Under the pieces are notes generated by a model, which ran no database searches, was not told where the DNA came from, and saw nothing but the letters and a program-made list of their open reading frames with translations. A stretch of 64,000 nucleotides of DNA from the NCBI RefSeq assembly GCF_001512295.1, contig NZ_LNUP01000002.1, positions 682,163-746,162 on the forward strand. Direction: 5' to 3'. Made by a program: the position numbers and the translations under genes. Numbering within the stretch: position 1 is the first letter of the stretch; each line of letters starts with the position of its first letter. This DNA comes from Pseudomonas sp. EpS/L25 (lineage in GTDB: Bacteria > Pseudomonadota > Gammaproteobacteria > Pseudomonadales > Pseudomonadaceae). Positions 51,223 to 62,220 of the stretch are shown piece by piece.

Positions 51223-53444
51223 CCGTCGTCCATCTGCAAAAAGCCGTTCCCCGCGTCGATGGACCGCTCAAGGTCACCGGCCAGGCGCTCTATGCCGGCG
51301 AATTCAGCGTGCCGGATCTGGCCTTCGGTTTCGTGGTCAACGCCACCATCGCCAAGGGTCGCCTGCTCGACCTGGATGTCAGCGAAGCCCTGGCTCAGCC
51401 CGGGGTGATCGAGGTGCTCAGTCATCTCAATCGGCCCAAGATGGCCAGCTACGACGAGAGCTACACCGACATGGACGCGGCCGACGGCAAGCCCTTCCGG
51501 CCGCTGTACAACGACCGCATCCTCTATAGCGGCCAGCCCATCGCCCTGGTGGTGGCCGAGACCTTCGAAGCCGCCCGCCACGCCGCCTCGCTGATCCGCG
51601 CTCGCTACAGCGAAGAAGACCACGCCACCGACCTGGCCAAGGCCCGCGATCAGGCCCACGAAGCGCCCATGGAATTGCCGGACAATCGCGGCGACGCCCC
51701 GGCTGCCTTGGCCGCTGCGCCCGTGCGTATCGAGGCCGAGTACCACTCCGCGGCGGAATTCCATAACCCCATGGAGATGCACGCCTCCACCGTCATCTAC
51801 CACAAGGACGGCAAGCTGACGGTGCACGACAAGACCCAGGGCGTGCAGAACAGCGCCCAGTTCGTCAGCAGCATCTTCGGCCTGGGCGAGGGTGACGTGA
51901 AGGTCATCTCGCCCTTCGTCGGCGGGGCCTTCGGCTCCGGTCTGCGGCCCCAGTACCAACTGGTGCTGGCGACCATGGCGGCGCTGCAGCTCAAGCGCTC
52001 GGTGCGGGTGACCCTGACCCGCCAACAGATGTTCACCTTCGGCTATCGTCCCGAGACCTACCAGCAGATCAAGCTGGCCTGCGACAGGGACGGCAAGCTG
52101 CAGGCCATCGACCACAGCGCCCTGGGCATCACTTCGCGTTTCGAAGACTTCACCGAGATGGTGCTGGTCTGGTCCGCCTCGCTCTATGCCTGCCCCAACG
52201 TCAAGCTGGCCTATCAACTGGCCGCGCTGGACGTCTACACCCCGCTGGACATGCGCGCCCCCGGCGCGGTGCTGGGCGTCTATGCGCTGGAAAGCGCCAT
52301 GGACGAACTGGCCTATGCCGCTGACATCGATCCGCTGGAATTGCGCATCCGCAACTTCACCGACACGGATCCGGCCAAGGGCAAGCCCTATTCCAGCAAG
52401 GAACTACTGGAATGCTATCGCCAGGCGGCCGAGCGTTTCGGCTGGGAGCAGCGCAGCATGGCGCCGCGTTCCATGCGCGACGGCAACCAGCTGGTGGGCT
52501 GGGGCATGGCCACCGGGGTCTGGGAAGCCATGCAGCAACCCGCCACCGCCAAGGCGGTGATGAACATCGACGGCAGCCTGGTGGTGGCCAGTGCCACGGC
52601 CGACATCGGCACCGGCACCTATACGGTGATGACCCAGATCGCCGCCGAGAATCTCGGTCTGCCGCTGGACAAGGTGACCTTCAAGCTCGGTGATTCCACC
52701 CTGCCCAAGGCACCCCTCGAGGGCGGTTCCTTTACCGTTTCCTCGGTGGGCACCGCCGTGAAACTGGCCTGCGACCAGCTGCGTCAGCAACTGCTGGATG
52801 CTGCCAAGGAAATGGACGACTCCCCGCTGGCCAAGGCCGAACTGGAGCAGGTGGTGTTCGCCGACGGCGGTATCAGCCTCAAGACCGATCCGGCCCAGCG
52901 CGTCGACTTCACCGCCATCCTCAAGGCTTCGGGCTCGCCGTCCATGGAAACCCTGGCCAGCGCCGAACCGGCGGAAGGCCGTGACGACTACGCCACCGGT
53001 ACCCACTCGGCGGTGTTCGTCGAGGTCAAGGTCGATGAGGACTTCGGCAGCGTCCAGGTCAGTCGCGTGGTCACGGCGGTGGCTGCAGGCCGCATCCTCA
53101 ACCTCAAGACCGGGGAGAACCAGGTGGCCGGCGGCATCGTCTGGGGCATCGGCATGGGCCTGCAGGAAGAGGGAATGATGGACACCACCGAAGGTCGATG
53201 GATGAACCACAGCCTCGCCGAATATCACTTCCCGGTGCAGGCCGACATCCAGCAACTAGAGGTGATCTTCGTCGAGGAGCACGATGAGATCGTCAATCCG
53301 CTAGGCGCCAAGGGCATCGGCGAGATCGGTATCGTCGGGGTGGCGGCAGCCATCGCCAACGCCATCTTCCACGCCACCGGCAAGCGGGTCCGGGATCTGC
53401 CCTTCACCCTGGACAAGGTGTTCGCCGACGAGCTGTTGCACTAG
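51219..53444 (+). CDS. Molybdenum-binding subunit of an aldehyde/xanthine oxidoreductase (operon 2)
   Basis: A 741-residue large subunit from the ATG at 51219, which overlaps the FAD-subunit stop; GGAGG lies ten bases upstream. It begins [20 protein letters not shown]. The cofactor site reads [20 protein letters not shown], without the third Gly/Lys seen in operon 1 (GGGFGGK), a difference that may bear on substrate or cofactor geometry. The catalytic Glu is kept in [10 protein letters not shown] near residue 695. No XdhC/PaoD-type cofactor-insertion chaperone gene is in the window. Confidence 0.92.
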   Translation: MTVVHLQKAVPRVDGPLKVTGQALYAGEFSVPDLAFGFVVNATIAKGRLLDLDVSEALAQPGVIEVLSHLNRPKMASYDESYTDMDAADGKPFRPLYNDRILYSGQPIALVVAETFEAARHAASLIRARYSEEDHATDLAKARDQAHEAPMELPDNRGDAPAALAAAPVRIEAEYHSAAEFHNPMEMHASTVIYHKDGKLTVHDKTQGVQNSAQFVSSIFGLGEGDVKVISPFVGGAFGSGLRPQYQLVLATMAALQLKRSVRVTLTRQQMFTFGYRPETYQQIKLACDRDGKLQAIDHSALGITSRFEDFTEMVLVWSASLYACPNVKLAYQLAALDVYTPLDMRAPGAVLGVYALESAMDELAYAADIDPLELRIRNFTDTDPAKGKPYSSKELLECYRQAAERFGWEQRSMAPRSMRDGNQLVGWGMATGVWEAMQQPATAKAVMNIDGSLVVASATADIGTGTYTVMTQIAAENLGLPLDKVTFKLGDSTLPKAPLEGGSFTVSSVGTAVKLACDQLRQQLLDAAKEMDDSPLAKAELEQVVFADGGISLKTDPAQRVDFTAILKASGSPSMETLASAEPAEGRDDYATGTHSAVFVEVKVDEDFGSVQVSRVVTAVAAGRILNLKTGENQVAGGIVWGIGMGLQEEGMMDTTEGRWMNHSLAEYHFPVQADIQQLEVIFVEEHDEIVNPLGAKGIGEIGIVGVAAAIANAIFHATGKRVRDLPFTLDKVFADELLH

Positions 53445-53617
53445 GAAGGTAGGTCGTGGGGCTTCGGTAATGGAGCCTTCTCGGCCAAACCCAAGCAACA
53501 CCCACCTGCACCAGACCACTCCCTTTCCCTCCGGGAGAGGGCTGGGGTGAGGATAGATCGGTGCATCGCTGAACAAAGGGGCCTTGGGCTTCTTCGTCCT
53601 TACCCCACCCTGAAACG

Positions 53618-53650
53618 AAAAAGGCCCGCCTCCAAGAGACGGGCCTTTTT
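53618..53650. terminator. Bidirectional rho-independent terminator
   Basis: AAAAAGGCCCG and CGGGCCTTTTT form a GC-rich stem with A- and T-runs on both sides. It can end operon 2 (plus strand) and the small gene at 53679 (minus strand). The rest of 53445-53678 holds only CCCTCC/GGGAGAGGG repeat tracts. Confidence 0.85.
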
Positions 53651-53678
53651 CAGGCAGTCAATCAAGAAACCTGTCGAC

Positions 53679-53858
53679 TCACTCCGCGTGCGACGCGCCT
53701 TCGTGCTCGATCTGTTCCTTGTATTCGAGGGCAGCGGCCTCGCTCTGGTAGACGCCGACCAGTTCACCTTCTTGCTTCACGTCCCAGAGATGCAGGCCCA
53801 AGCCACGGGCTTCGCGGGACATATGGTCTTCGTCACGTTCGGTTACGGTAATGGTCAT
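53679..53858 (-). CDS. Small conserved hypothetical protein, 59 residues
   Basis: The ATG at 53858 has GGAGA six bases upstream. The acidic protein (MTITVTERDEDHMSREARGL; HLWDVKQEGELVGVYQSEAA) looks like a small cytosolic domain, and its own terminator follows. I do not recognise a function. The open frame continues upstream antisense to a GNAT gene, but only this start has a ribosome site. Confidence 0.7.
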   Translation of the reverse strand: MTITVTERDEDHMSREARGLGLHLWDVKQEGELVGVYQSEAAALEYKEQIEHEGASHAE

Positions 53859-54080
53859 GCTGTATCTCCTTGATCGAGCCCGCGCTACGGCTGGGCTTGG
53901 TCCCCATACTAGAGCGTTTCGCTTCGGGACCAAGGCACGTCTCAGCAACAAGCCGTTACAACTTCTGCGACAATCCGCCGCAGTTTCCGCGGTCGTGGAA
54001 GGATAGCCAGGCTTCATCGCCAGTGGTGAGCCGGCTCCGCGCCTTCGACTTTCTTCGCCTTCGAGTTCCACCCCGTGACC

Positions 54081-54560
54081 ATGCAGACATCCAGAGGCCT
54101 TCTGCGTCTCGCTACCTTGGCCGACGTGACGGCGCTCTTCGCCATCCGCACCGCGGTGGCGGACAACGCCTTGACCCAGGAGCAACTCGCCGACCTGGGC
54201 ATCACTCCCCAAGCCATCGCCACGGCCCTTGCCGCCGAACCCTGTGCCTGGGTACTGGAACTGGGCGGAGAGGTGGTGGGCTTCAGCATGGTGGATCTGG
54301 CCGCCGGGGAGGTCTTCGCCCTGTTCGTCCGGCCCGATCGTCAGGGGCAGGGCTTCGGTAGCCGGCTGCTGGCTGCCGCCGAGACGGCCCTGTTTCGGCG
54401 CCATGCCCTGATCTGGCTGGTCACCGATGGTGCCTCCTCGGTACGGGCCAATGCCTTCTACCGGGCGCGGGGGTGGCAGCAGGTCGCCCGGCTTGAGGGT
54501 ACGGATGTACGCTACGAGAAGGCGCGCCTGATCGAGCGGAATGCTGGAGATATCGCCTGA
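54081..54560 (+). CDS. GNAT-family N-acetyltransferase
   Basis: About 159 residues from the ATG at 54081 (a GTG at 54075 is also possible). The acetyl-CoA loop FVRPDRQGQGFGSRLLAAAE lies near residues 85-104 and the C-terminal SSVRANAFYRARGWQQVARL near 125-145. Substrate unknown. Its stop (TGA) overlaps the ATG of the following broken GFA-family gene, so the two were once coupled. Confidence 0.87.
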   Translation: MQTSRGLLRLATLADVTALFAIRTAVADNALTQEQLADLGITPQAIATALAAEPCAWVLELGGEVVGFSMVDLAAGEVFALFVRPDRQGQGFGSRLLAAAETALFRRHALIWLVTDGASSVRANAFYRARGWQQVARLEGTDVRYEKARLIERNAGDIA

Positions 54561-54946
54561 TGGACCTGACCTAGCCGGGAGGTTGTCTCCGCGGATGTAT
54601 CCGTTAACGATTCCGCGGATCTCCTCGTGATCCTCACATCTGCTCCTGTGGGCACTGTCGAAGATGCTCGGGCGCCCTGACCCTGGTCTGTATCGAGCTG
54701 GACAAAATCCAGCTGCGCTGGACGGGCCCCGGGGGCGAACCCGCGCTCTGGCGCTTCTCGGCGGCGACCTGCCGCGCCTGCTGTCCGCGCAGTGCCTCGC
54801 CCTTGGGAACGGTGGACGAGGGGCCTACCCTCGCACTGGCGGTGGGCAGTCTCGAGCGGACGGTCGAGCGAGTCGCTCCCCTGTTCCATTCTTTCGCGAA
54901 GCAGCGGCCGCACTGGTGGAATCCAGCAATAGCGCCCGTTCGCTAA
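54560..54946 (+). pseudogene. Broken GFA-family (glutathione-dependent formaldehyde-activating-like) gene
   Basis: In the frame from the ATG at 54560, the family pattern is clear: GGCL, then ICSCGHCRRCSGAL, LDKIQLRWTGPGGEPALWRF and PLGTVDEGPTLALAVGSLER to a TAA at 54944-54946. In-frame stops occur at codon 5 (TAG, 54572-54574) and codon 16 (TAA, 54605-54607, where the family has a Tyr/Phe), and a zinc-ligand Cys appears as Arg (GGCLRG). The remaining zinc motif C-x-C-x2-C survives. GFA proteins are small zinc enzymes; few have a proven formaldehyde role. The damage is all point-like, so inactivation is probably recent. Confidence 0.75.
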
Positions 54947-54957
54947 TCACCTGGCTG

Positions 54958-54985
54958 AAAAGAAAACGCCCTCCGAAGAGGGCGT
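54958..54985 (-). terminator. Rho-independent terminator of the DUF3108 gene
   Basis: On the minus strand ACGCCCTC and GAGGGCGT pair around TTCG, followed by TTTTC. It lies about 18 bases past the stop codon at 55003. Confidence 0.85.
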
Positions 54986-55002
54986 CGTGATCAAGACTCA
55001 AA

Positions 55003-55716
55003 TCAGTTGGCGCCTTTCACCGTGCGCCCATTGACCGTGCCTTCCTTGAGGCTGGTCTGGTATTCCTTGCCGTCGCTCTCCTGCTGGTAGAGACGCACCA
55101 GCAGATAGTCCCAGTCCTTGGCGAACCACAGCTCGGTCTTGCGGCTGCTCTTGGTGGGATCGCGCACGCGCTCGACCTTGATGGCATCGAACAGGCCCAG
55201 CGGGGTGCGGATGCGCTCGGGGCCGATGACGCGGAAGTCATAGGTATCGATGCCGTCGCCATCGACGATCTGGTAGCTCATGCTCTTCTTGCCGTCGGCC
55301 ACGTCCTGCTGCAGCTTGAGCTGATAGGTCGACTTGTCCAGCAGACCGCGATCCAGGGGCAGGCTGACCGGATCGTCCTTGTCCTTGCCGGTGACCTTCT
55401 TGGCGGCCCAGTCGAAGGTCAGCTCGCTCTCGCGGCTCTTGCCCAGGCCACTGCGCTTGTACTGGTAGGTGTCCGGCAGGAAGGCCTCGCCCTCGTGGCG
55501 GAAGGTGCTGGACTCGTTGAGGCCCGCCACCAGCATGGAGGCTTCGAACTTCAGCTCCCAGCGACCATCGGCTTCTTTCTCCAGCGAGCGTTCGGCGGAG
55601 CCGCTGACCGGCATCTGCTTCCAGTCGGCGGTGTAGCTGGCCGTGAACGGCTGCAGGTCGAAGGCGAAGGCCGAGGCACTGCAGAGGGTGGCCAATAGGA
55701 ACAACAGACGTCGCAT
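55003..55716 (-). CDS. Exported DUF3108 protein
   Basis: A 237-residue protein with a signal peptide (residues 1-18, ending SASAFA) and a DUF3108 beta-rich domain (FTASYTADWKQMPVSGSAER near the start; LGLFDAIKVERVRDP and TELWFAKDWDYLLVRLYQ near the end). Its function is not established. It sits 15 bp downstream of purN on the same strand, an arrangement I recall from other Pseudomonas. Confidence 0.88.
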   Translation of the reverse strand: MRRLLFLLATLCSASAFAFDLQPFTASYTADWKQMPVSGSAERSLEKEADGRWELKFEASMLVAGLNESSTFRHEGEAFLPDTYQYKRSGLGKSRESELTFDWAAKKVTGKDKDDPVSLPLDRGLLDKSTYQLKLQQDVADGKKSMSYQIVDGDGIDTYDFRVIGPERIRTPLGLFDAIKVERVRDPTKSSRKTELWFAKDWDYLLVRLYQQESDGKEYQTSLKEGTVNGRTVKGAN

Positions 55717-55731
55717 CAGTTTCTCCTTGGA

Positions 55732-56400
55732 TCAGGAAAGGGAGGCTGCGGCCGTCAGCGACGGCAACGTGGCCCCGGTAGGCGGCAGTGCCTCGCCATC
55801 GAGCTCGGCACCCAGGGTACCCAGCCGCAGACGACCTTCGGCGAACAACCGCACGGCCACAGGATAAAGGAGGTGCTCGGCGGCGTGTACCCGTGTCGCG
55901 AGGCTCTCCGCCGTATCTTCAGGCTGCACCGGCACCCGCGACTGCAGGACGACCGGGCCGCCATCCAGTTCCTCGGTGACGAAGTGCACGCTGCAGCCAT
56001 GCCAGGCATCGCCGGCATCGAGGGCGCGCTGGTGGGTGTGCAGCCCCTTGTACAGCGGCAGCAGCGAGGGATGGATATTGAGCAGGCGACCCTGGTAGCG
56101 CCGCACGAAGGCTGGCGTGAGGATGCGCATGAAACCGGCCAGTACCACCAGATCGGCGCCCTGGGCATCGATGGCGGCCGCCAGGGCCACGTCGAAGCTG
56201 TCGCGGTCGGCATGCTCGCGGTGATCGATCACCGCCGTGGCGATGCCGGCCTGGCGGGCCCGCTTCAGGCCATAGGCCTCGGCACGGTTGGCGATCACCG
56301 CTGCAATCCGCACAGGTGGCCTCGCAGCGTCGATCAGGGCTTGCAGGTTGCTGCCGTGGCCGGAGACGAGCACCACCACGGCGCAGTCGGCAGAACTCAT
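55732..56400 (-). CDS. purN: Phosphoribosylglycinamide formyltransferase
   Basis: A 222-residue enzyme that formylates GAR with 10-formyl-THF in purine synthesis. [17 protein letters not shown] opens the fold, the catalytic Asn and His are in [12 protein letters not shown] near residues 109-120 and the Asp in [11 protein letters not shown] near 147. Length matches PurN (about 212-225). Its start overlaps the purM stop (ATGA), so the two are coupled as in E. coli. Confidence 0.96.
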   Translation of the reverse strand: MSSADCAVVVLVSGHGSNLQALIDAARPPVRIAAVIANRAEAYGLKRARQAGIATAVIDHREHADRDSFDVALAAAIDAQGADLVVLAGFMRILTPAFVRRYQGRLLNIHPSLLPLYKGLHTHQRALDAGDAWHGCSVHFVTEELDGGPVVLQSRVPVQPEDTAESLATRVHAAEHLLYPVAVRLFAEGRLRLGTLGAELDGEALPPTGATLPSLTAAASLS

Positions 56401-57458
56401 CCGTGCTGTTTCAGATTGTTCAGCACCACCTGGTCGGCACCGGCGGCGGCCTGTTCGATACGGCCGATCACCCAGGGCTGCTCACCCTCGGCGCGTAGGA
56501 CGTTGAGCGCGTTCTCGACCTGGTCCTGGGCCACGCAGATGACCATGCCCACACCGCAGTTCAGCACGCGGTGCATCTCGGTCTCGTCGACATTGCCCTG
56601 CTGCTGCAGCCAGTCGAACACCGCCGGACGCTGCCAGCTGGCCACGTCGAGCACCGCCTGGGCACCCTCGGGCAGTACGCGCGGGATGTTGTCCAGCAGG
56701 CCGCCGCCGGTGATGTGAGCCATGGCCTTGACCGCGCCGGTGTCCTTGATCAGCTTGAGCAACGGCTTCACATAGATGCGGGTGGGCGCCATCAACAGTT
56801 CGGTCAGCGGCTGACCGTCGAGCTGGATGTTCTCGATGTCGGCACCGGCCACCTCGATGATCTTGCGGATCAGCGAATAGCCGTTGGAGTGCGGGCCTGA
56901 GGAGGGCAGGGCGATCAGGGCGTCGCCGGTGGCGACCTTGGAACCGTCGATGATTTCGGACTTCTCCACCACGCCGACGCAGAAGCCGGCCAGGTCGTAG
57001 TCTTCGCCTTCGTACATGCCGGGCATCTCGGCGGTCTCGCCGCCCACCAGGGAGCAGCCGGCCTGTTCGCACCCGGTGCCAATGCCGGTCACCACCTGGG
57101 CGGCGACGTCGACGTTGAGCTTGCCAGTGGCATAGTAGTCGAGGAAGAACAGCGGCTCGGCACCGCAGACCACCAGGTCATTGACGCACATGGCGACCAG
57201 GTCGATGCCGATGCTGTCGTGCTTGGCCAGGTTCATGGCCAGCCGCAGCTTGGTGCCGACGCCGTCGGTGCCGGAGACCAGGACCGGCTGGCGATAGCCG
57301 ACCGGGATCTCGCACAGGGCACCGAAGCCCCCCAGGCCGCCCATGACTTCCGGGCGGGCAGTGCGCTTGGCGACGCCCTTGATGCGTTCTACCAGAGCCT
57401 CACCGGCGTCGATGTCTACACCGGCGTCCTTGTAGCTCAGCTGGGGTTGTTTGCTCAT
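56397..57458 (-). CDS. purM: Phosphoribosylformylglycinamidine cyclo-ligase (AIR synthetase)
   Basis: A 353-residue enzyme that closes the imidazole ring of AIR with ATP. The N-terminus [20 protein letters not shown] and the words [34 protein letters not shown] and [16 protein letters not shown] are diagnostic of PurM. It leads the purMN pair. A perfect 20-bp palindrome lies 32 bases upstream of the start. Confidence 0.97.
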   Translation of the reverse strand: MSKQPQLSYKDAGVDIDAGEALVERIKGVAKRTARPEVMGGLGGFGALCEIPVGYRQPVLVSGTDGVGTKLRLAMNLAKHDSIGIDLVAMCVNDLVVCGAEPLFFLDYYATGKLNVDVAAQVVTGIGTGCEQAGCSLVGGETAEMPGMYEGEDYDLAGFCVGVVEKSEIIDGSKVATGDALIALPSSGPHSNGYSLIRKIIEVAGADIENIQLDGQPLTELLMAPTRIYVKPLLKLIKDTGAVKAMAHITGGGLLDNIPRVLPEGAQAVLDVASWQRPAVFDWLQQQGNVDETEMHRVLNCGVGMVICVAQDQVENALNVLRAEGEQPWVIGRIEQAAAGADQVVLNNLKQHG

Positions 57459-57489
57459 GAATCCTGGCCTTTAGCGAATGGCGAAACGA

Positions 57490-57509
57490 GCCGGCTGGCG
57501 CCAGCCGGC
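57490..57509. promoter_or_regulatory. Perfect 20-bp palindrome upstream of purM
   Basis: GCCGGCTGGCGCCAGCCGGC is identical to its own reverse complement. It lies between purM and the divergent DUF2066 gene and could be an operator or a cruciform-forming site. No known purine regulator motif is evident. The remaining gap to 57731 shows nothing else. Confidence 0.45.
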
Positions 57510-57731
57510 GATGAGGCGGGCGATTTTACCAGAAGCCGTGCCAAAGCACGCGGCCAGCCGTGGCCTCCGGTCCGGGATGGGATGGCACCCGGCCACCGTG
57601 GCGTGGTCACAACTTGGCTGCTTGCTAAGCGCCTGCTCGGCCGGGTCGACTTCGCGCTATCCGCGCGGGCACCTTGCCCGCGAGACAGGCGGCTTTTAAG
57701 GTATGCCCCTTGCCCTCTCTATGGAATCGCC

Positions 57732-58811
57732 ATGCGCCGTCTCGTCCTTTCGTTGTTCGCCTCGCTGCTGGTCTTGAGTCCGCTGGCCCGCGCCGAGGTG
57801 GTGGACAACCTCTATCAGGTTCGCGAGCCGGTGGCCTCGCAACAGCCGGACGAGCGTACTGCCGCCCTCAAGCGCGCCTTTCAAGTCCTCGCCGCACGGC
57901 TGACCGGCAATCCTCAGGCCGGTCAGAATCCTGGCCTGGCCAGCGCCCTGGCCGCGCCGGAAGCCCTGGTCACCCAGTACGGCTATGACGCCGGTCCGCC
58001 GGAGGTGCTGGTGGTCAACTTCGATCCGGCCGCTGCCGAGCGCGCGCTGGGCCAGGCCGGCTTGTCCGTCTGGGGCGCCAATCGCCCGGTGGTGATGATC
58101 TGGTGGCTCAACGACAGCGACGGCGGCGCGACTCTGGTGGGCGACGGCCAGCCCGCCAGCGCCAGCGTGCAGCGCGGTGCCCAGCGTGCCGGCTTGCCAA
58201 TCCGTCTGCCCATCGCTGACCTGACCGAGCAACTGGCCGGCACCGCCGCCAACATCGACGCCAACGATCCCACCGCCCTGCGCCAGGCCTCCGAGCGCTA
58301 TGGCGCCAACGCCTTGCTGGCCGTGCATGCCAAGCCCCAGGGCAATGGTTGGCAGGCCCAGTGGCGCCTGTGGAACGGCGGCGCCGCCGAGCAGGGCAGC
58401 AGCCAGGCGGCCGACCAGGACGCCTTGGCGGCGGCCGTCCTGCAGGACGTCGGTTCGCGGCTATCGAAGAAATTCGTTTCCCGTCCGGGCACCACCCAGC
58501 CGCTGACCCTGGTGGCCGACAACTCCACCTTCGAGCGCTATGCCCAGTTGCAGAAGGTGCTGGAACCCCTCTCGAGTCGGCTGGTGAAGGTCGAGGGTAC
58601 TCAGCTGACCTACGACCTCACCGCCAACCCCGACCAGTTGCAGGCGCAGTTGGGTCTCGCCGGCCTGCAACCTGCCGCGGCCCCGGCCGCTGCTGCGCCG
58701 GCTATCCCGGGCGCACCGGTAGACGCCAATGCCGCCCCGGGCGCCCCTGCGGCCCAGCCGGCTCCGACTGCCCAGCCCGCACGGACGACCCTGTATTTCC
58801 GCTGGCCATAG
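57732..58811 (+). CDS. Exported DUF2066 protein
   Basis: About 359 residues from the ATG at 57732 (MRRLVLSLFASLLVLSPLAR, a signal peptide ending ARA). The DUF2066 body carries RAFQVLAARLTGNPQ, VVMIWWLNDSDGG and LRQASERYGANALLAVHAK. The last ~60 residues are rich in Ala and Pro (low complexity) before LYFRWP. Function is not established. Neighbours purM and hda match the order in other Pseudomonas as I recall it. Confidence 0.88.
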   Translation: MRRLVLSLFASLLVLSPLARAEVVDNLYQVREPVASQQPDERTAALKRAFQVLAARLTGNPQAGQNPGLASALAAPEALVTQYGYDAGPPEVLVVNFDPAAAERALGQAGLSVWGANRPVVMIWWLNDSDGGATLVGDGQPASASVQRGAQRAGLPIRLPIADLTEQLAGTAANIDANDPTALRQASERYGANALLAVHAKPQGNGWQAQWRLWNGGAAEQGSSQAADQDALAAAVLQDVGSRLSKKFVSRPGTTQPLTLVADNSTFERYAQLQKVLEPLSSRLVKVEGTQLTYDLTANPDQLQAQLGLAGLQPAAAPAAAAPAIPGAPVDANAAPGAPAAQPAPTAQPARTTLYFRWP

Positions 58812-58908
58812 GGGCGAGCGACGGCCGCTGAAGTGGCTGCTGCGAGGGGGCCGGGTTTTGGTTAGACTTGGCGCCCTCGCGTAACCGCCAAGAGCCGTTC
58901 CAGCCGGC

Positions 58909-59613
58909 ATGATGCCTCTACAGCTGCCCCTGGGCATTCGTCTGCGTGACGACGCCACCTTCGTCAACTACTACCCTGGCGCCAATGCCGCGGCGCTCGG
59001 CTATGTCGAGCGTCTGTGCGACGCCGATGCCGGCTGGACGGAAAGCCTGATCTATCTCTGGGGGGGCGCCGGCGCCGGTCGCAGCCACCTGATGCAGGCC
59101 GCCTGTCACCGATTGGAGGAACTGGGCGAGCGGGCCATCTACCTGCCCATGGGCGAACTGGCCGATTATGGCGTGGAGCTGTTCGACAACCTCGAGCAGT
59201 GCGAGCTGGTCTGCCTGGACGATCTCGACGCCCTGGCGGGCCAGCGCCGCTGGGAGGAGGCACTCTTCCACCTGTTCAACCGGCTGCGCGACGCCGGCAA
59301 GCGGTTGCTGATCTCCAGTACCGCCGCGCCGCGGCACCTGCCGGTGCAGCTGCCCGATCTCAAGTCGCGGCTGACCCTGGCGCTGGTCTTCCAGCTGCGT
59401 CCGCTGTCCGACGAAGACAAGCTGCGCGCCCTGCAACTACGTGCCTCCCGGCGTGGGCTGCACCTCACCGACGAGGTCGGTCGGTTCATCCTCTCGCGCA
59501 ATACCCGCAGCATGGATGCGCTGTTCGACATGCTCGAACGGCTGGATCAGGCGTCGCTACAGGCGCGGCGCAAGCTCACCATTCCCTTCGTCAAGGAAAT
59601 CATGGGCTGGTAG
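58909..59613 (+). CDS. hda: DnaA-related regulatory inactivator Hda
   Basis: A 234-residue DnaA-like AAA+ protein without the DNA-binding domain. It starts MMPLQLPLGIRLRDDATFVN; the Walker A region is LWGGAGAGRSHLMQAACH (residues ~51-68), Walker B LVCLDDLDALAG near 103 and the sensor-2 region NTRSMDALFDMLERLDQAS near 195-213. With the DNA clamp it stimulates ATP hydrolysis by DnaA and so limits re-initiation. The N-terminal QLPLGI is the clamp-binding type motif. Confidence 0.95.
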   Translation: MMPLQLPLGIRLRDDATFVNYYPGANAAALGYVERLCDADAGWTESLIYLWGGAGAGRSHLMQAACHRLEELGERAIYLPMGELADYGVELFDNLEQCELVCLDDLDALAGQRRWEEALFHLFNRLRDAGKRLLISSTAAPRHLPVQLPDLKSRLTLALVFQLRPLSDEDKLRALQLRASRRGLHLTDEVGRFILSRNTRSMDALFDMLERLDQASLQARRKLTIPFVKEIMGW

Positions 59614-59628
59614 CCGCGCCGGCTCCCG

Positions 59629-60578
<950 letters not shown>

Positions 60579-60669
60579 GGGCTGATCCATAGAAGGTAAG
60601 ATGCCCATTGTAGCGGGTTGGCGAGGACCGCCGCGCCAGCCCTTGACCGTGCCTTTCGAGGAACCGCCA

Positions 60670-61920
60670 ATGCCGGCCCGCTTGCGTGAACTGTGGTCCT
60701 TCTTGCGCTATCTCGCCGACCGCTTCATCGAAGACCGCGCGCCCAACAACGCCGCGGCCCTGACCTACACCACCCTGTTCGCGGTGGTCCCGGTGATGAC
60801 CGTGACCTTCGCCATGCTCTCGGCGATACCCGCCTTCCAAGGCACCGAAACCCAGATCCAGGCCTTCATCTTCCGCAACTTCGTGCCCTCTACCGGGGCG
60901 ACGCTGGAGGAGTATCTGCGCAACTTCATCGAGCAGGCGCGGCACCTGACCTGGCTCGGCGTAGCCCTGCTGGCGGTCACCTCCTTCTTCATGCTGGTGA
61001 CGGTGGAAAAGACCTTCAACGACATCTGGCGAGTCCGTATCCCGCGGCGCGGGGTGTCCAGCTTCCTACTGTATTGGGCGGTATTGAGCCTCGGCCCGCT
61101 GCTGCTCGGCGCCGGCTTCGCCATGAGCACCTACCTGGCCTCGGTGGCCCTGGTGTTCGGCTCCTACGGCATGTCCGGCGCCCAGGCGCTGCTCAAGGTC
61201 ACGCCGCTGCTGTTCAGCATCGCCGCCTTCACCCTGATGTACGCCGCCGTGCCCAACACCCGGGTGCCGCTGCGCCATGCGCTGATCGGCGGCGCCCTGA
61301 CCGGCGTACTGTTCGAGGCGGCCAAGAGCATTTTCGGTCTCTATGTCTTCTATTTCCCCGGTTACCAGTTGATCTATGGCGCCTTCGCCACGGTGCCGCT
61401 GTTCCTGGTGTGGATCTATGTGTGCTGGCTAATCGTGCTACTGGGCGCGGAGGTGGTCTGCAGCCTGTCCACCACCCATCACTGGCGCCGCGCGCCGCTG
61501 CCGGCCTTCTTCATCCTGCTCGCCGTGCTGCGGGCCTTTCTGGAAAGGCAGCAGAGTGGCTCCAGCCTGCACCTGGGGCGGCTGCACCAGGCCGGCTGGA
61601 AGCTGCCGGAGCATGAGTGGCACGCGGTGCTGGCCTTCCTGCAACAGGAACGCCTGGTGTGCCAGAACGACAGCGGTCACTGGGTGCTCTGCCGCGACCT
61701 GCATGGCTATGCGCTGCTGGACCTGCTGGATCGCGCGCCCTGGGCGCCGCCTGCGCCGGATTGCTGGCCGCCCGCCGAGCGCTTTCCCGGTGACTGGTAT
61801 CCGCGGTTGCGGGAAGCCTTCGCGCGGCTGCAGGCACAACGTCATGAACTGCTCGCCGGTAGCGTGGCCCAGTGGCTCAAGGTCCCGCCGGCGCTGGAAG
61901 AACGGGGAGCCCCGCGATGA
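60670..61920 (+). CDS. yihY: YihY/UPF0761-family inner-membrane protein
   Basis: About 416 residues from the ATG at 60670 (GAGGA nine bases upstream). About six helices lie in the first 300 residues, with the family words [32 protein letters not shown] and [20 protein letters not shown]. The last ~120 residues are a cytoplasmic winged-helix-like domain ([20 protein letters not shown]). Some members were once called RNase BN in error; the function is unknown. The acylphosphatase gene overlaps its stop. Confidence 0.9.
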   Translation: MPARLRELWSFLRYLADRFIEDRAPNNAAALTYTTLFAVVPVMTVTFAMLSAIPAFQGTETQIQAFIFRNFVPSTGATLEEYLRNFIEQARHLTWLGVALLAVTSFFMLVTVEKTFNDIWRVRIPRRGVSSFLLYWAVLSLGPLLLGAGFAMSTYLASVALVFGSYGMSGAQALLKVTPLLFSIAAFTLMYAAVPNTRVPLRHALIGGALTGVLFEAAKSIFGLYVFYFPGYQLIYGAFATVPLFLVWIYVCWLIVLLGAEVVCSLSTTHHWRRAPLPAFFILLAVLRAFLERQQSGSSLHLGRLHQAGWKLPEHEWHAVLAFLQQERLVCQNDSGHWVLCRDLHGYALLDLLDRAPWAPPAPDCWPPAERFPGDWYPRLREAFARLQAQRHELLAGSVAQWLKVPPALEERGAPR

Positions 61921-62204
61921 GGGACAGAGCGGCGCGTCGCGGCCTGATCAGTGGCCGCGTACAGGGCGTCTACTATCGCGAGAGTACCCGGCAGCAGGCG
62001 CAGCGACTGGGCGTCACCGGCTGGGTGCGGAATCTGGCGGATGGCCGGGTGGAGTGCCACCTGGAAGGTTCGGTCGAGGCACTTACCCATATGGAGCGCT
62101 GGCTCTGGCAGGGACCGACAGCGGCCCAGGTGACCGGGGTGGTGCTGGAAGAGGTGGCCTGCGAAGGCCTGACCGACTTCCAGGTCAGGCGCAAGGACGC
62201 CTGA
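61917..62204 (+). CDS. Acylphosphatase
   Basis: A 95-residue enzyme from the ATG overlapping the yihY-like stop (ATGA). The active site is visible: the phosphate loop [10 protein letters not shown] with its Arg near residue 20, and the catalytic Asn in [12 protein letters not shown] near 38. It hydrolyses acyl-phosphates such as carbamoyl or acetyl phosphate. Size is normal for the family. Confidence 0.95.
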   Translation: MRDRAARRGLISGRVQGVYYRESTRQQAQRLGVTGWVRNLADGRVECHLEGSVEALTHMERWLWQGPTAAQVTGVVLEEVACEGLTDFQVRRKDA

Positions 62205-62220
62205 CCTGGAGCGGTAGCCC

